DNA of 64,000 nt, taken from Stutzerimonas azotifigens. Lineage in GTDB: Bacteria; Pseudomonadota; Gammaproteobacteria; Pseudomonadales; Pseudomonadaceae. The first letter of the stretch is position 1, and each line of letters opens with the position of its first letter. This document shows, piece by piece, positions 17,711 through 26,385 of the stretch. The position numbers and the translations under genes were made by a program. Location: positions 525,567 to 589,566 of the forward strand of contig NZ_JAAMRF010000003.1 in assembly GCF_013522725.1 (NCBI RefSeq). The letters run 5' to 3'. Under the pieces are notes generated by a model. It was not told where the DNA came from, made no database searches, and saw only the letters and a list, made by a program, of their open reading frames with translations.

Positions 17711-18781
17711 ATGGTTAAGAAAGCAGATCCCGATTTTGTAGGCGATGCACTGCTGCAGTCAGCGCAGGGCATCGACAGGCGCCGCTTTCTAAGCGGCCTG
17801 GTGCTGGGCGCCGGTGCCGGCATGCTTGCGAGCCTTGGCACTCCGCGCTTTTCAAATGCCGCCTCGACGTCCATGCGCAACAGGATCGTCGTGACCGCTC
17901 CGACGGGCAACATCGGCCATCAAGTTCTCGACAACCTGCTGGACAGTGGTGCCCTGCACAGCGGTGTTTCGATCCGGGTAATCGCGCGCGACCCCTCGCG
18001 TCTTCCCACCGCAACGCGAGGTCGCATCGAAGTCGTGCAGGGCTCGCATGGCGACTCCGCCGTCGTCGACGAAGCATTCAAAGATGCAGACACCGTTTTC
18101 TGGTTGTGCCCGGCAGATCCAACCGCCGAAAGCGTCATGGCAGCCTATGTGGAATTCACCCGTCCGGCCTGCGAAGCCATCACGGCGCATGGCGTCCGGC
18201 GCGTGGTCGGTATTTCCGCGCTGGGGCGCGGTACGCCGATGGCCGCCAGCGCTGGATACGTCACCGCGTCGCTGGCGATGGACGACCTAATCGCGGGCAC
18301 CGGTGCGGACTTTCGTGCGCTGACCATGCCGTCGTTCATGGACAACATTGCCCGCCAAGCCAAACCGATCCGCGATCAGGGCGTGTTCTTCCTGCCGATC
18401 GACGGCGACCGCAAGCTGCCGGCGGTGGCGTCTCGCGACATCGCCTCGGTGGCCGCCAGGCTGCTGCTCGACACCTCCTGGAGCGGACGCAGCGAAGTGC
18501 CGGTGCTCGGTCCGGAAGACCTGTCCTTCAACGACATGGCGCGCATCATGTCTGATGTGCTGGGCAAGCCCGTACGCTACCAGCAAGTCAGTTTCGAGGC
18601 CTACAAGGCCGGCTTCGTCCAGCGCGGCATGTCGGACGCCATGGCCCAGGGCATGACCGACATGGCCAAGGCCAAGAACGAGGGGCTCGACAGCGCGGTG
18701 CAGCGCACGCCTGCAAGCCGTACCCCGACCAGCTTCAGGCAGTGGTGCGAAGATGAATTGCGGCCCGTTATTCTCCGCTAG
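17711..18781 (+). CDS. Tat-exported NmrA-like NAD(P)-binding protein
   Basis: This 356-residue atypical SDR of the NmrA group has a Rossmann motif TAPTGNIG at about 62-69, with the fold continuing to about 300. The N-terminus bears a twin-arginine signal: DRRRFLSGLVLGAGAG at about 22-37, followed by an AxA-like site near residue 50 (SNAAS). NmrA-like proteins are normally cytosolic, so export is noteworthy; the Tat route fits a protein folded around a bound dinucleotide. The ATG at 17711 has an AGAGG site. Promoter element C lies upstream. Its reaction is unknown; quinone or aldehyde reduction are options but not shown. Confidence 0.85.
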   Translation: MVKKADPDFVGDALLQSAQGIDRRRFLSGLVLGAGAGMLASLGTPRFSNAASTSMRNRIVVTAPTGNIGHQVLDNLLDSGALHSGVSIRVIARDPSRLPTATRGRIEVVQGSHGDSAVVDEAFKDADTVFWLCPADPTAESVMAAYVEFTRPACEAITAHGVRRVVGISALGRGTPMAASAGYVTASLAMDDLIAGTGADFRALTMPSFMDNIARQAKPIRDQGVFFLPIDGDRKLPAVASRDIASVAARLLLDTSWSGRSEVPVLGPEDLSFNDMARIMSDVLGKPVRYQQVSFEAYKAGFVQRGMSDAMAQGMTDMAKAKNEGLDSAVQRTPASRTPTSFRQWCEDELRPVILR

Positions 18782-18977
18782 CGACGCACACCGACCCCGA
18801 GGCGAATCGGACGCAGCTTGCCCTCGCCTGGCATCATCCTACTCAGCGCGCTGCTGCAGCGACGCTGATGCGCGCTGTACGACCGCGCGTGCAGCCTATC
18901 CATCGAAAGAGTGCAGCGAAGAACCTGCCAGTTCAGAAATTAGATGCGGACTAAAGCGGGGATAAAACTGCCGCAAA

Positions 18978-19004
18978 CGAAAAGCCCGTCATTGCGACGG
19001 GCTT
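18978..19004 (-). terminator. Rho-independent terminator of the tRNA gene
   Basis: The stem AAGCCCGTC/GACGGGCTT (18982-18990 and 18996-19004) has a 5-nt loop. On the reverse strand it is followed by TTTTCGTTT, as expected downstream of the leftward tRNA gene. It may also stop rightward transcription from the accessory region. Confidence 0.75.
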
Positions 19005-19019
19005 AAATCGTTGATTTTA

Positions 19020-19096
19020 TGGTGGGCCCACACGGACTCGAACCGTGGACCAAAGGATTATGAGTCCTCTGCTCTAACCAACTGAGCTATAGGCCC
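19020..19096 (-). tRNA. tRNA-Ile2 (CAU anticodon, lysidine type)
   Basis: A full 77-nt cloverleaf with encoded CCA: acceptor GGGCCUA paired with UGGGCCC, D arm GCUCAGUUGGUUAGAGC, anticodon stem GAGGA/UCCUU with loop CUCAUAA, and T arm with GGUUCGAGUCC. The CAU anticodon allows Met or Ile2. Ile2 is favoured because the acceptor stem has C4-G69 and C5-G68, the pairs known to direct TilS, and the anticodon arm continues UUGGUC as in E. coli Ile2; elongator tRNA-Met has U4 and A5 there. It lies leftward of rpoD with its 3' end facing the accessory region. Confidence 0.9.
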
Positions 19097-19224
19097 CCAG
19101 AAGGCCGGCGGATTATACCGGTGGGATTTCCCATGCGCCAAGGTTTGTGGCCGTTGCGTGCAATGGGATGAGGGGTGGCGCTGGGGCTGTGATCTGGCAC
19201 TGGGGCGGGGTATCGAGAGCGCAG

Positions 19225-19260
19225 AAACAAGAACCCCGGCCTGGGCCGGGGTTCTTGTTT
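19225..19260 (-). terminator. rpoD terminator
   Basis: Two 17-bp arms (19225-19241 and 19244-19260) pair perfectly directly after the rpoD stop codon. The GC-rich core is flanked by AAACAAG/CTTGTTT, giving a U-rich end in the leftward transcript. Confidence 0.85.
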
Positions 19261-21117
19261 TCACTCGTCGAGGAAGGAGCGCAGGTGCTCGCTTCTCGTC
19301 GGGTGGCGTAGCTTGCGCAGTGCCTTGGCTTCGATCTGGCGGATGCGTTCGCGGGTGACATCGAACTGCTTTCCGACTTCCTCAAGGGTGTGGTCGGTGT
19401 TCATGTCGATACCGAAGCGCATGCGCAGTACCTTGGCTTCCCGTGCGGTGAGGCCGGCGAGTACTTCGCGGGTCGCTTCCTTGAGGCTTTCCACGGTCGC
19501 CACGTCGATCGGCGATTGCATGGCGGAGTCCTCGATGAAGTCACCCAGGTGCGAGTCTTCGTCGTCGCCGATCGGGGTTTCCATGGAGATCGGTTCCTTG
19601 GCGATCTTCAATACCTTGCGGATCTTGTCCTCGGGCATCTCCATGCGCTCGCCCAGCTCTTCCGGCGTCGGTTCGCGACCCATTTCCTGCAACATCTGGC
19701 GAGAAATGCGGTTGAGCTTGTTGATCGTCTCGATCATGTGGACCGGGATGCGGATGGTCCGCGCCTGGTCGGCGATGGAGCGAGTGATCGCCTGGCGAAT
19801 CCACCAGGTGGCGTAGGTCGAGAACTTGTAACCGCGGCGGTATTCGAACTTGTCCACCGCCTTCATCAGGCCGATGTTGCCTTCCTGGATCAAGTCGAGG
19901 AACTGCAGGCCGCGGTTGGTGTACTTCTTGGCAATCGAGATAACCAGACGCAGGTTGGCCTCGACCATTTCTTTCTTGGCACGGCGGGCCTTGGCTTCGC
20001 CGATGGACATGCGGCGGTTGATGTCCTTGATGTCGGCGATCGCGAGGTGACATTCCTGCTGGAGGTCGATCAGCTTCTGCTGAGCGGCGCGGATGTCGTC
20101 CTTGATGTTGCCTATGGCCTCTGCGTACTTGGCTTTGCCGCCGGCAAGCTGCTCGGCCCAGTCGAGGTTGGTCTCGTTGCTCGGGAACTGGCGCAGGAAA
20201 TCGGCGCGAGGCATGCGTGCGTCACGGACGCAGAGCTGCATGATGGCGCGTTCCTGGGCGCGGACCTGCTGCAGGGCGCTGCGGACACGCTCGACCAGAG
20301 CGTCGTACTGCTTGGGCACGAGCTTGATCGGCATGAACAGCTCGGCCAGTGTCTGCAGCTCTTCGATGGTCTGCTTGTGATCGCGGCCGTGCTTCTTGAG
20401 GGCCTTGTTGGCCTTCTCCAGCTGCTCGGCAACGGCACCAAAGCGCTGACGAGCCACTTCCGGATCCGGGCCGCCATCGCCTTCTTCTTCTTCGCTGTCG
20501 GCGTCGCTTTCTTCCTCGTCGTCGTCCTTGTCGTCATCGGCCGCCGGCTTGGCGGCGGTTTGCGGCGTGACGGGCTCTACTTCGACACCCGAGGCGCCAT
20601 CGTCGTCAGGGTCGATATAGCCGCTGAGGATGTCGGAAAGCCGGCCACCTTCAGTGGTGACGCGCTCGTAATCGGCGAGGATGCTGTCCACGGTGCCGGG
20701 GAAGTGAGCGATGGCGCTCATGACTTCGCGAATGCCTTCCTCGATGCGTTTGGCGATTTCGATCTCGCCTTCGCGGGTCAGCAATTCGACCGTACCCATT
20801 TCGCGCATGTACATGCGCACCGGGTCGGTGGTACGACCGATGTCGGTTTCGACGGCCGCCAGCGCCGCGGCGGCTTCTTCAGCTGCCGCTTCGTCGGTAT
20901 CGGCCTCGGCCAACAACAGAGCATCCGCATCGGGGGCAGCCTCGAATACGTTGATGCCCATGTCGTTGATCATGCGGATGATGTCTTCCACCTGTTCCGG
21001 ATCGGAAATATCCTCCGGCAGGTGGTCGTTGACCTCTGCGTAAGTCAGGTAACCCTGCTCACGGCCACGCTGGATCAACTCTTTGAGGCGGGACTGCTGT
21101 TGCGCTTTTCCGGACAT
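19261..21117 (-). CDS. rpoD: RNA polymerase sigma-70 (housekeeping sigma factor)
   Basis: The 618-residue primary sigma factor has region 1.1 (about 1-80), region 1.2, a long acidic non-conserved insert (about 190-220, rich in Asp and Glu), region 2 with [20 protein letters not shown] and [13 protein letters not shown], region 3, and region 4.2 with [20 protein letters not shown] for the -35 element. Length agrees with pseudomonad RpoD. It is the last gene of the rpsU-dnaG-rpoD macromolecular synthesis group, 67 bp after dnaG. A reverse-strand TATAAT at 21165-21170 may give it an extra promoter. A strong terminator follows. Confidence 0.98.
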   Translation of the reverse strand: MSGKAQQQSRLKELIQRGREQGYLTYAEVNDHLPEDISDPEQVEDIIRMINDMGINVFEAAPDADALLLAEADTDEAAAEEAAAALAAVETDIGRTTDPVRMYMREMGTVELLTREGEIEIAKRIEEGIREVMSAIAHFPGTVDSILADYERVTTEGGRLSDILSGYIDPDDDGASGVEVEPVTPQTAAKPAADDDKDDDEEESDADSEEEEGDGGPDPEVARQRFGAVAEQLEKANKALKKHGRDHKQTIEELQTLAELFMPIKLVPKQYDALVERVRSALQQVRAQERAIMQLCVRDARMPRADFLRQFPSNETNLDWAEQLAGGKAKYAEAIGNIKDDIRAAQQKLIDLQQECHLAIADIKDINRRMSIGEAKARRAKKEMVEANLRLVISIAKKYTNRGLQFLDLIQEGNIGLMKAVDKFEYRRGYKFSTYATWWIRQAITRSIADQARTIRIPVHMIETINKLNRISRQMLQEMGREPTPEELGERMEMPEDKIRKVLKIAKEPISMETPIGDDEDSHLGDFIEDSAMQSPIDVATVESLKEATREVLAGLTAREAKVLRMRFGIDMNTDHTLEEVGKQFDVTRERIRQIEAKALRKLRHPTRSEHLRSFLDE

Positions 21118-21164
21118 AAAACCCTATCCACTGACGGTTCTGGCGGGCTGAAAACAAGCTGAGC

Positions 21165-21170
21165 ATTATA
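21165..21170 (-). promoter_or_regulatory. Possible internal -10 box for rpoD
   Basis: A consensus TATAAT lies in the dnaG-rpoD gap, about 48 bp upstream of the rpoD start. The -35 region is inside the end of dnaG and matches poorly, so promoter activity is only suggested. Confidence 0.3.
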
Positions 21171-21184
21171 GCTGAGCAGGGACC

Positions 21185-23134
21185 TCACGCGCCAGTTGAG
21201 GTCGATGTAGCGGTAGATGATGAGCGGTTCAATAGGTTGCGCAGTTGATCTTTTTCCTCTGCGCTAAGTTCACCCTGACGTGCCTTGCGAAGCAGCAGCT
21301 CCAGGCTGCGCTCGCGTTGTCTTGCGGCCAGGGTAGTTATAGTGTCGAAAAACTGTTGTTCAAGGTTATCGGCCGAAATTAGCCATTCTTTCTCCGCCAA
21401 GGCACGTAAAAGTCGCCCTTGGTCGGTTCCGTGCCAGCGGGCGATGAGTTGCAGCGTCCGCAGCTTCGGATTTTTCTGCAGCGTGCCGAGCAAAGCAACC
21501 AGCAACTGCGCGTAAGTGTCGTCTTCGGCGGCGAAATGGCTAGCATCCTCGACCTTCTGTGCGAGTTCGGGATGATGCAGCAGGGTGCGCAGAGTGGTCA
21601 GCGCCGGCGGCTCGACGGTCGCCGGGGTGCGTGGTCCACGTGGCGCGCCATCGCCCTTGCGGCCTGATTTCCAGTCTTTCTTGCCGTCCTTCTTGCCGCC
21701 TTTCTTCCATTCCTTCTTGCCGCTGCGTTCTGTGCCTTCGCTCGGGGTATGCGGCTCGTAATAGGTAGCCTCGGGCTCGCTGGTGTCGAAGTAGTAGCCT
21801 TCGTCCTGGCTGGCTGATTCCTGGCGCGGGCTACTCTGGCTCATCTCCTGAAGCGCCTGGCCGTTGAGGCCGGTCAGCTCGCTCAGCCGCTGTCGCATCA
21901 GGGTGCGTAAATTCGCGCCCGGGATCTTTTCGATCAGCGGTGCGGCGAGCGTGGCCAGGTGGGCCTTGCCTTCGAGTGAACGAGGGTCGGCTTCTTCGCT
22001 CAGTTGCTGGAAGAAGTAGTCCGCCAACGGCTGGGCCTGCTGATTGATGCGTGCACGGAACGCGTCGGTGCCCTCGGCGCGCACGAGGCTGTCCGGATCT
22101 TCACCGTCGGGCAGGAACAGGAAGCGCGCCCGACGTCCGTCCTGCAGGTTCGGCAGGGTCGCTTCCAGTGCGCGCCAGGCGGCCTTGCGTCCGGCCATGT
22201 CGCCGTCGAAGCAGAACAGCACGTGAGGCACGATGCGGAAGAGTCGCTTGAGGTGCTCCTCGCTGGTGGCGGTGCCGAGGGTGGCAACGGCGTTGCGCAG
22301 GCCCTGTTGCGCCAGGGCGATTACGTCCATGTAGCCCTCGACCACCATGATCTCGTCGAGATCGCGGTTAGCCTTGCGTGCCTCATAGAGCCCGTAGAGT
22401 TCCTGGCCTTTGTGAAAGACCGGGGTCTCCGGTGAGTTGAGGTACTTGGGTTTGTCGTCGCCAAGGACGCGCCCCCCGAAAGCGATCACCCGGCCGCGAC
22501 TGTCGCGAATCGGAAACATCACCCGGTCGCGGAAGCGGTCGTAGCGCTTGCCGTTGTCGGCGTTCTCGATCAGCAGGCCGGCGTCGATCATCGCCTTCTG
22601 CTGCAGTGCATCGCCGCCCAGATGCTTCATCAGGTTGTCCCAGCCCGGCGGGGCGAAACCGAGGCCGAAATCCCGGGCGATCACGCCGGAGAGGCCGCGG
22701 CCCTTGAGGTATTCCACGGCTGCCTTGCGGGTGGGATGGCTCTTGAGCGCCTGGCGGTAATACTCGCCTGCGGCGTCCAGAAGCGGGTAGAGCGGTGAGT
22801 CCACCGGTTGGCGCTTCTGCGCGCGGCCGCCTTCTTCGCGTGGTACTTCCATGCCGGCGCGCCGGGCCAGATCCTCGACGGCCTGGGGGAAATCCAGGTT
22901 GTCGTGGTCCATGACGAAGCCCAGGGCGTTGCCGCCCGCGCCGCAGCCGAAGCAGTAGTAGAACTGCTTGTCTGGGCTGACACTGAAGGAGGGTGTCTTT
23001 TCGTTATGGAAGGGGCAGCGCGCGGTGTAGTTCTTGCCGGCTTTTTTCAGCTGGATGCGCGAGCCGACCACTTCGACAATGTCGGAGCGGTTGAGCAGGT
23101 CATCGATGAAAGATTGAGGAATCAGGCCGGCCAT
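21185..23134 (-). CDS. dnaG: DNA primase
   Basis: DnaG makes RNA primers at the replication fork. The 649-residue protein has the CHC2-type zinc finger (Cys40, His43 in CPFHNEKTPSF and Cys61, Cys64 in YYCFGCGAGG), the catalytic core with the TOPRIM motif MVVEGYMDVIALAQQG, and a C-terminal DnaB-binding helical domain (about 510-640) after a Lys/Gly-rich linker (about 470-500). Length is usual for pseudomonads. It is encoded between rpsU and rpoD; a hairpin upstream separates it from the high-expression rpsU gene. Confidence 0.97.
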   Translation of the reverse strand: MAGLIPQSFIDDLLNRSDIVEVVGSRIQLKKAGKNYTARCPFHNEKTPSFSVSPDKQFYYCFGCGAGGNALGFVMDHDNLDFPQAVEDLARRAGMEVPREEGGRAQKRQPVDSPLYPLLDAAGEYYRQALKSHPTRKAAVEYLKGRGLSGVIARDFGLGFAPPGWDNLMKHLGGDALQQKAMIDAGLLIENADNGKRYDRFRDRVMFPIRDSRGRVIAFGGRVLGDDKPKYLNSPETPVFHKGQELYGLYEARKANRDLDEIMVVEGYMDVIALAQQGLRNAVATLGTATSEEHLKRLFRIVPHVLFCFDGDMAGRKAAWRALEATLPNLQDGRRARFLFLPDGEDPDSLVRAEGTDAFRARINQQAQPLADYFFQQLSEEADPRSLEGKAHLATLAAPLIEKIPGANLRTLMRQRLSELTGLNGQALQEMSQSSPRQESASQDEGYYFDTSEPEATYYEPHTPSEGTERSGKKEWKKGGKKDGKKDWKSGRKGDGAPRGPRTPATVEPPALTTLRTLLHHPELAQKVEDASHFAAEDDTYAQLLVALLGTLQKNPKLRTLQLIARWHGTDQGRLLRALAEKEWLISADNLEQQFFDTITTLAARQRERSLELLLRKARQGELSAEEKDQLRNLLNRSSSTATSTSTGA

Positions 23135-23267
23135 GAGTCTCTTGATACGCTCGCGTTGAAGCAGGCCAACAGCACAGGCCGTAAGGCCCGAGTAACCTCG
23201 CTCATCTTCCGGTCAGCCTTGTCGGCAGCTATCATCGATCGCTAGGCGAACAATACGACTGGAAATG

Positions 23268-23308
23268 AAAAAAACTCCGACCATTCGCCGGTTGGCGAAG
23301 CGGAGTCT
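23268..23308 (-). terminator. Hairpin terminator between rpsU and dnaG
   Basis: On the reverse strand a stem CTCCG/CGGAG with a nested TTCGCC/GGCGAA hairpin ends in seven Ts. It would cut most transcripts after rpsU, as the equivalent terminator in the E. coli operon does, keeping dnaG expression low. Confidence 0.75.
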
Positions 23309-23313
23309 TGTGC

Positions 23314-23336
23314 AAAGCCCGGCGTGGCCGGGCTTT
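23314..23336 (-). terminator. Second hairpin downstream of rpsU
   Basis: AAAGCCCGGC pairs with GCCGGGCTTT around a 3-nt loop. It follows the rpsU stop codon and precedes the T-rich hairpin, so it may serve as the first of two tandem terminators or as a 3' stabiliser of rpsU mRNA. Confidence 0.6.
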
Positions 23337-23358
23337 ATGCGGCGTCAGCTGTACTGAA

Positions 23359-23574
23359 TCAGTACAGGCGCACGCTGCGGCGCTGTTCGCGCTGCACTTT
23401 CTTGGCGTGACGCTTGACCGCGGCGGCGGCTTTGCGCTTGCGCTCGGAAGTCGGCTTTTCGTAGAACTCACGGCTACGAACTTCGGCCAGAACACCGGCC
23501 TTTTCGCACGAACGCTTGAAGCGACGCAGAGCTACGTCGAAGGGTTCGTTCTCTTTAACTTTGACATTGGGCAT
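23359..23574 (-). CDS. rpsU: 30S ribosomal protein S21
   Basis: The 71-residue, strongly basic protein matches bS21 along its length: [20 protein letters not shown] at the start and a Lys/Arg-rich tail ending in RRSVRLY. bS21 assists 30S assembly and mRNA binding near the anti-Shine-Dalgarno. It is the first gene of the rpsU-dnaG-rpoD group and is divergent from tsaD, as in many proteobacteria. Confidence 0.98.
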   Translation of the reverse strand: MPNVKVKENEPFDVALRRFKRSCEKAGVLAEVRSREFYEKPTSERKRKAAAAVKRHAKKVQREQRRSVRLY

Positions 23575-23774
23575 CCAGCACGTACCTTCACTTGTTTACC
23601 GGTTACAACGCGCTTCGGCAAATGACTCGCAAGCACGCTGGTTTTAAGGGTTGCGGATGTTAACCCTTCGCCGAGGGGAATGCAAAGCCTCCAATCGAAA
23701 AGCGCTGGTCGGTCGCTTGCCGGGCCGATTAATATGCACGGCTTCTTTTTTAGCTGCCTTGAAGGTCTCCAAGC

Positions 23775-24800
23775 ATGCTTGTGCTGGGTCTGGAAACGTC
23801 CTGCGATGAAACCGGCGTCGCGCTCTACGACAGCGAGCGCGGCCTCTTGGCCGACGCGCTTTTCAGTCAGATCGACCTGCATCGAGTATTCGGTGGCGTG
23901 GTGCCGGAGCTGGCTTCGCGCGATCACGTCAAGCGCATGTTGCCGCTCATCCGACAGGTGCTCGACGAGGCTGGCCGACAGGCGGTCGATGTCGATGCGG
24001 TCGCTTACACCGCGGGCCCCGGGTTGGTAGGTGCGTTGCTGGTGGGGGCATCCTGTGCCCAGGCGTTGGCCCTGGCCTGGGGCGTTCCGGCGCTTGGCGT
24101 GCACCATATGGAAGGTCATCTGCTGGCGCCGATGCTCGAGGAGCAGCCACCGGCGTTTCCGTTCGTCGCCTTGCTGGTCTCGGGCGGCCATACCCAGCTG
24201 GTTCGCGTCGATGGCATTGGGCGTTACGAGTTGCTGGGCGAGTCGGTGGACGACGCCGCCGGCGAAGCGTTCGACAAGACCGCCAAGTTGATGGGCCTGC
24301 CGTACCCGGGCGGTCCCGAGATTGCGCGCCTGGCCGAGCAGGGCGTCGCCGGGCGCTTCGTCTTTCCGCGGCCGATGACCGATCGTCCGGGGCTCGACTT
24401 CAGCTTCAGCGGCCTAAAGACCTTCACCCTCAATACCTGGCAGCAGTGCCGTGAGGCCGGAGACGACAGCGAGCAGACCCGCTGCGACATCGCTCTGGCA
24501 TTCCAGCAGGCCGTGGTCGAGACCTTGACTATCAAATGCCGAAGGGCGTTGAAGCAGACCGGGCTGAAAAGCCTGGTGATCGCCGGGGGAGTGAGCGCCA
24601 ATCGCTCGCTGCGCCAGGGGCTGGAAACGATGCTCGGTGAGTTCAAAGGCAAGGTGTTCTATGCGCGCCCCCGCTTCTGCACCGATAACGGTGCGATGAT
24701 CGCCTATGCCGGTTGCCAGCGTTTGCTCGCCGGGCAGCATGAAGGCCCCGAAATTCAGGTGCAGGCGCGCTGGCCGATGGAGCAGTTGCAGCCGGTCTGA
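23775..24800 (+). CDS. tsaD: tRNA N6-threonylcarbamoyladenosine (t6A37) transferase
   Basis: TsaD transfers threonylcarbamoyl to A37 of tRNAs that read ANN codons, working with TsaB and TsaE. The 341-residue protein has the ASKHA-type fold and metal ligands His111 and His115 (HHMEGH), with [10 protein letters not shown] and the late Asp motif [11 protein letters not shown]. Length and sequence are standard. It is divergent from rpsU and convergent with plsY (12-bp gap). Confidence 0.97.
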   Translation: MLVLGLETSCDETGVALYDSERGLLADALFSQIDLHRVFGGVVPELASRDHVKRMLPLIRQVLDEAGRQAVDVDAVAYTAGPGLVGALLVGASCAQALALAWGVPALGVHHMEGHLLAPMLEEQPPAFPFVALLVSGGHTQLVRVDGIGRYELLGESVDDAAGEAFDKTAKLMGLPYPGGPEIARLAEQGVAGRFVFPRPMTDRPGLDFSFSGLKTFTLNTWQQCREAGDDSEQTRCDIALAFQQAVVETLTIKCRRALKQTGLKSLVIAGGVSANRSLRQGLETMLGEFKGKVFYARPRFCTDNGAMIAYAGCQRLLAGQHEGPEIQVQARWPMEQLQPV

Positions 24801-24812
24801 AGGGTTTGCGGG

Positions 24813-25391
24813 TCAGAAGTGGCGCTCGCGTCCGGCCAGCAGGTCGCGCAGATTGCTTCGGTGTCGCCAGATCACCAGGCAGGCGAGCAGCGCCATCGGA
24901 AACAGGGCAGCCGGCTGTTGCCAGGCGAGCAACGGAAGGGTCAGCGGCAGGGCGCTCAGTGCTGCCACCGAGCTGGTACGGGTGAGCGAGAACACGAGCA
25001 ACCAGCAAGCCAGCGACAGCAGTGCGGCGGGCGGGTAGAGCCCGAGCAGGGCGCCAGCAGCGGTGGCAACGCCCTTGCCGCCACGGAAGCGAAAGTACAG
25101 CGGGTACAGGTGGCCGCAGACCGCCGCCAGGCCGATCCAGGCTTGTTGCTGCGTGTTCTGATCCAGCCGGGCGGCAAGCAGGACGGGCAGCAGGCCTTTG
25201 CATAGGTCGCCGAGCAGCGTGGCGATCGCCAGGCGCTTGCCGGCCAGGCGGAGCATGTTGGTGGCACCCGGGTTGCCGGAGCCGCCGACGCGAGGATCTG
25301 GCATGCCTGCCAGGCGACTGAGCACAATGGCGAATGACAGCGAGCCGAGCAGGTAGGCGAGCAGAGTCAGCAGCCAGAACATGAATTCCAT
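24813..25391 (-). CDS. plsY: Glycerol-3-phosphate acyltransferase PlsY
   Basis: PlsY acylates glycerol-3-phosphate with acyl-phosphate made by PlsX, the first step of phospholipid synthesis. It is a 192-residue inner-membrane protein with five hydrophobic segments and the three conserved loops: [11 protein letters not shown] (about 38-48), the cytosolic loop with [14 protein letters not shown] (about 100-113), and a third near [12 protein letters not shown] at the end. The ATG at 25382 (MFWLLTLL) is an equally possible start. It is divergent from folB. Confidence 0.95.
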   Translation of the reverse strand: MEFMFWLLTLLAYLLGSLSFAIVLSRLAGMPDPRVGGSGNPGATNMLRLAGKRLAIATLLGDLCKGLLPVLLAARLDQNTQQQAWIGLAAVCGHLYPLYFRFRGGKGVATAAGALLGLYPPAALLSLACWLLVFSLTRTSSVAALSALPLTLPLLAWQQPAALFPMALLACLVIWRHRSNLRDLLAGRERHF

Positions 25392-25456
25392 CCGGGGCAG
25401 GGAGCCCTGAGTCTAGCGGCGCCCCGAGGGGTTTGTCGTGTGTAGGAGAACGATGC

Positions 25457-25810
25457 GTGGATAGGGTTTTCATCGAAGGGCTCGAAGTCGACACCCTGAT
25501 CGGTGCATACGACTGGGAACGTGGCATCCGCCAGTGCCTGCGGCTCGACCTGACCCTGGGCTGGGACATTCGCCCGGCGGCGCAGAACGATGAGCTGGAC
25601 AAAGCGCTCGATTATGCCCGGGTCGTCGAGTCCATCGACCGCTTCGCCGACCAGGCACGCTTCGAACTGGTGGAAACCTTCGCCGAACGGCTGGCCGCCA
25701 GCCTGATGAGCGAATTCGGCATCGTCTGGCTGCGACTGCGGGTGACCAAGCCGGGCGTCAACCCTCGCGCGGCCGCGCTGGGCGTGGAGATCGAACGCGG
25801 ATGTCGCTGA
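25457..25810 (+). CDS. folB: Dihydroneopterin aldolase
   Basis: FolB converts dihydroneopterin to 6-hydroxymethyl-dihydropterin in folate synthesis. The 117-residue protein starts at GTG (VDRVFIEGLEVDTLIG) with AGGAG eight bases upstream; the upstream frame has no better start. Conserved residues include the Glu in VETFAERLA (pterin binding) and Lys in RVTKPG. It overlaps the folK-like gene by 10 bp, giving a two-gene folate unit. Confidence 0.93.
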   Translation: MDRVFIEGLEVDTLIGAYDWERGIRQCLRLDLTLGWDIRPAAQNDELDKALDYARVVESIDRFADQARFELVETFAERLAASLMSEFGIVWLRLRVTKPGVNPRAAALGVEIERGCR

Positions 25811-26355
25811 CGCCGGTATTGTTGGGCCTGGGAAGCAACATCGCTCGGGAAAGGCATCTGCTCGCAGGTCTCGAAGCCCTGAGCGAGGTGCTGGCCGGGA
25901 TGCGCTGCTCGCCGGTGTTCGAAAGCCTGGCGGTGGGCATCAAGAGCGGCAATTTCTATAACCTGGTGGTGCATGGCTTCACTGCCCTGCCATTACTTGA
26001 ACTCGACCGCCGGCTCAAGTTCATCGAGGCGGACAACGGTCGTTATGCGCCCGACCGCAAAGGGCTGCCGTTGGACATCGACGTGCTGACGTACGGCGAC
26101 CGGGCAGGCCAGTTCGATGGCTTGCTGCTGCCACGCCCGGAGATACTGAAAAACGCCTTCGTCCTGTGGCCGCTGGCCCTGCTGGAGCCGGGTATGCGTC
26201 ATCCGGGCGTGGGTCGTTCGTTTGCCGAGCTTTGGGCGGCTACATCCATCGATCAGCAGCTCTGGCCGGTACCGTTCCAATGGCGCGGCCTGGAATTGAC
26301 ACCGAGCGCGCTGATAAAGGCGTATCCCCGGCCGGACACTGACGGTTTCCCGTAG
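25801..26355 (+). CDS. HPPK (FolK)-like protein with altered loop
   Basis: This 184-residue protein has the HPPK fold: LGLGSNIARERHL at 8-20, FYNLVV (about 52-57), and PLDIDVL with the two magnesium Asp (92 and 94), and FVLWPLALLEP. Compared with E. coli FolK, where GPRTLDLD precedes the aspartates, it reads KGLPLDID, so the Arg92 equivalent is Leu. Active FolK may thus be encoded elsewhere, as I recall for P. aeruginosa, and this copy could be weak, specialised or regulatory. It overlaps folB by 10 bp and converges with cca. Confidence 0.8.
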   Translation: MSLTPVLLGLGSNIARERHLLAGLEALSEVLAGMRCSPVFESLAVGIKSGNFYNLVVHGFTALPLLELDRRLKFIEADNGRYAPDRKGLPLDIDVLTYGDRAGQFDGLLLPRPEILKNAFVLWPLALLEPGMRHPGVGRSFAELWAATSIDQQLWPVPFQWRGLELTPSALIKAYPRPDTDGFP

Positions 26356-26385
26356 CGCCTGAAGCCCGCCCTTGCGCCAGAGGCT

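Noticed and set aside
18753..18965. Small open frame after the NmrA-type gene
   Set aside because: It overlaps the NmrA-type 3' end, has no ribosome binding site and has a biased, unrecognisable composition.
19390..21162. 590-codon open frame opposite rpoD
   Set aside because: It is the complement of rpoD, kept open by GC-rich codon bias, and shows no motif of its own.
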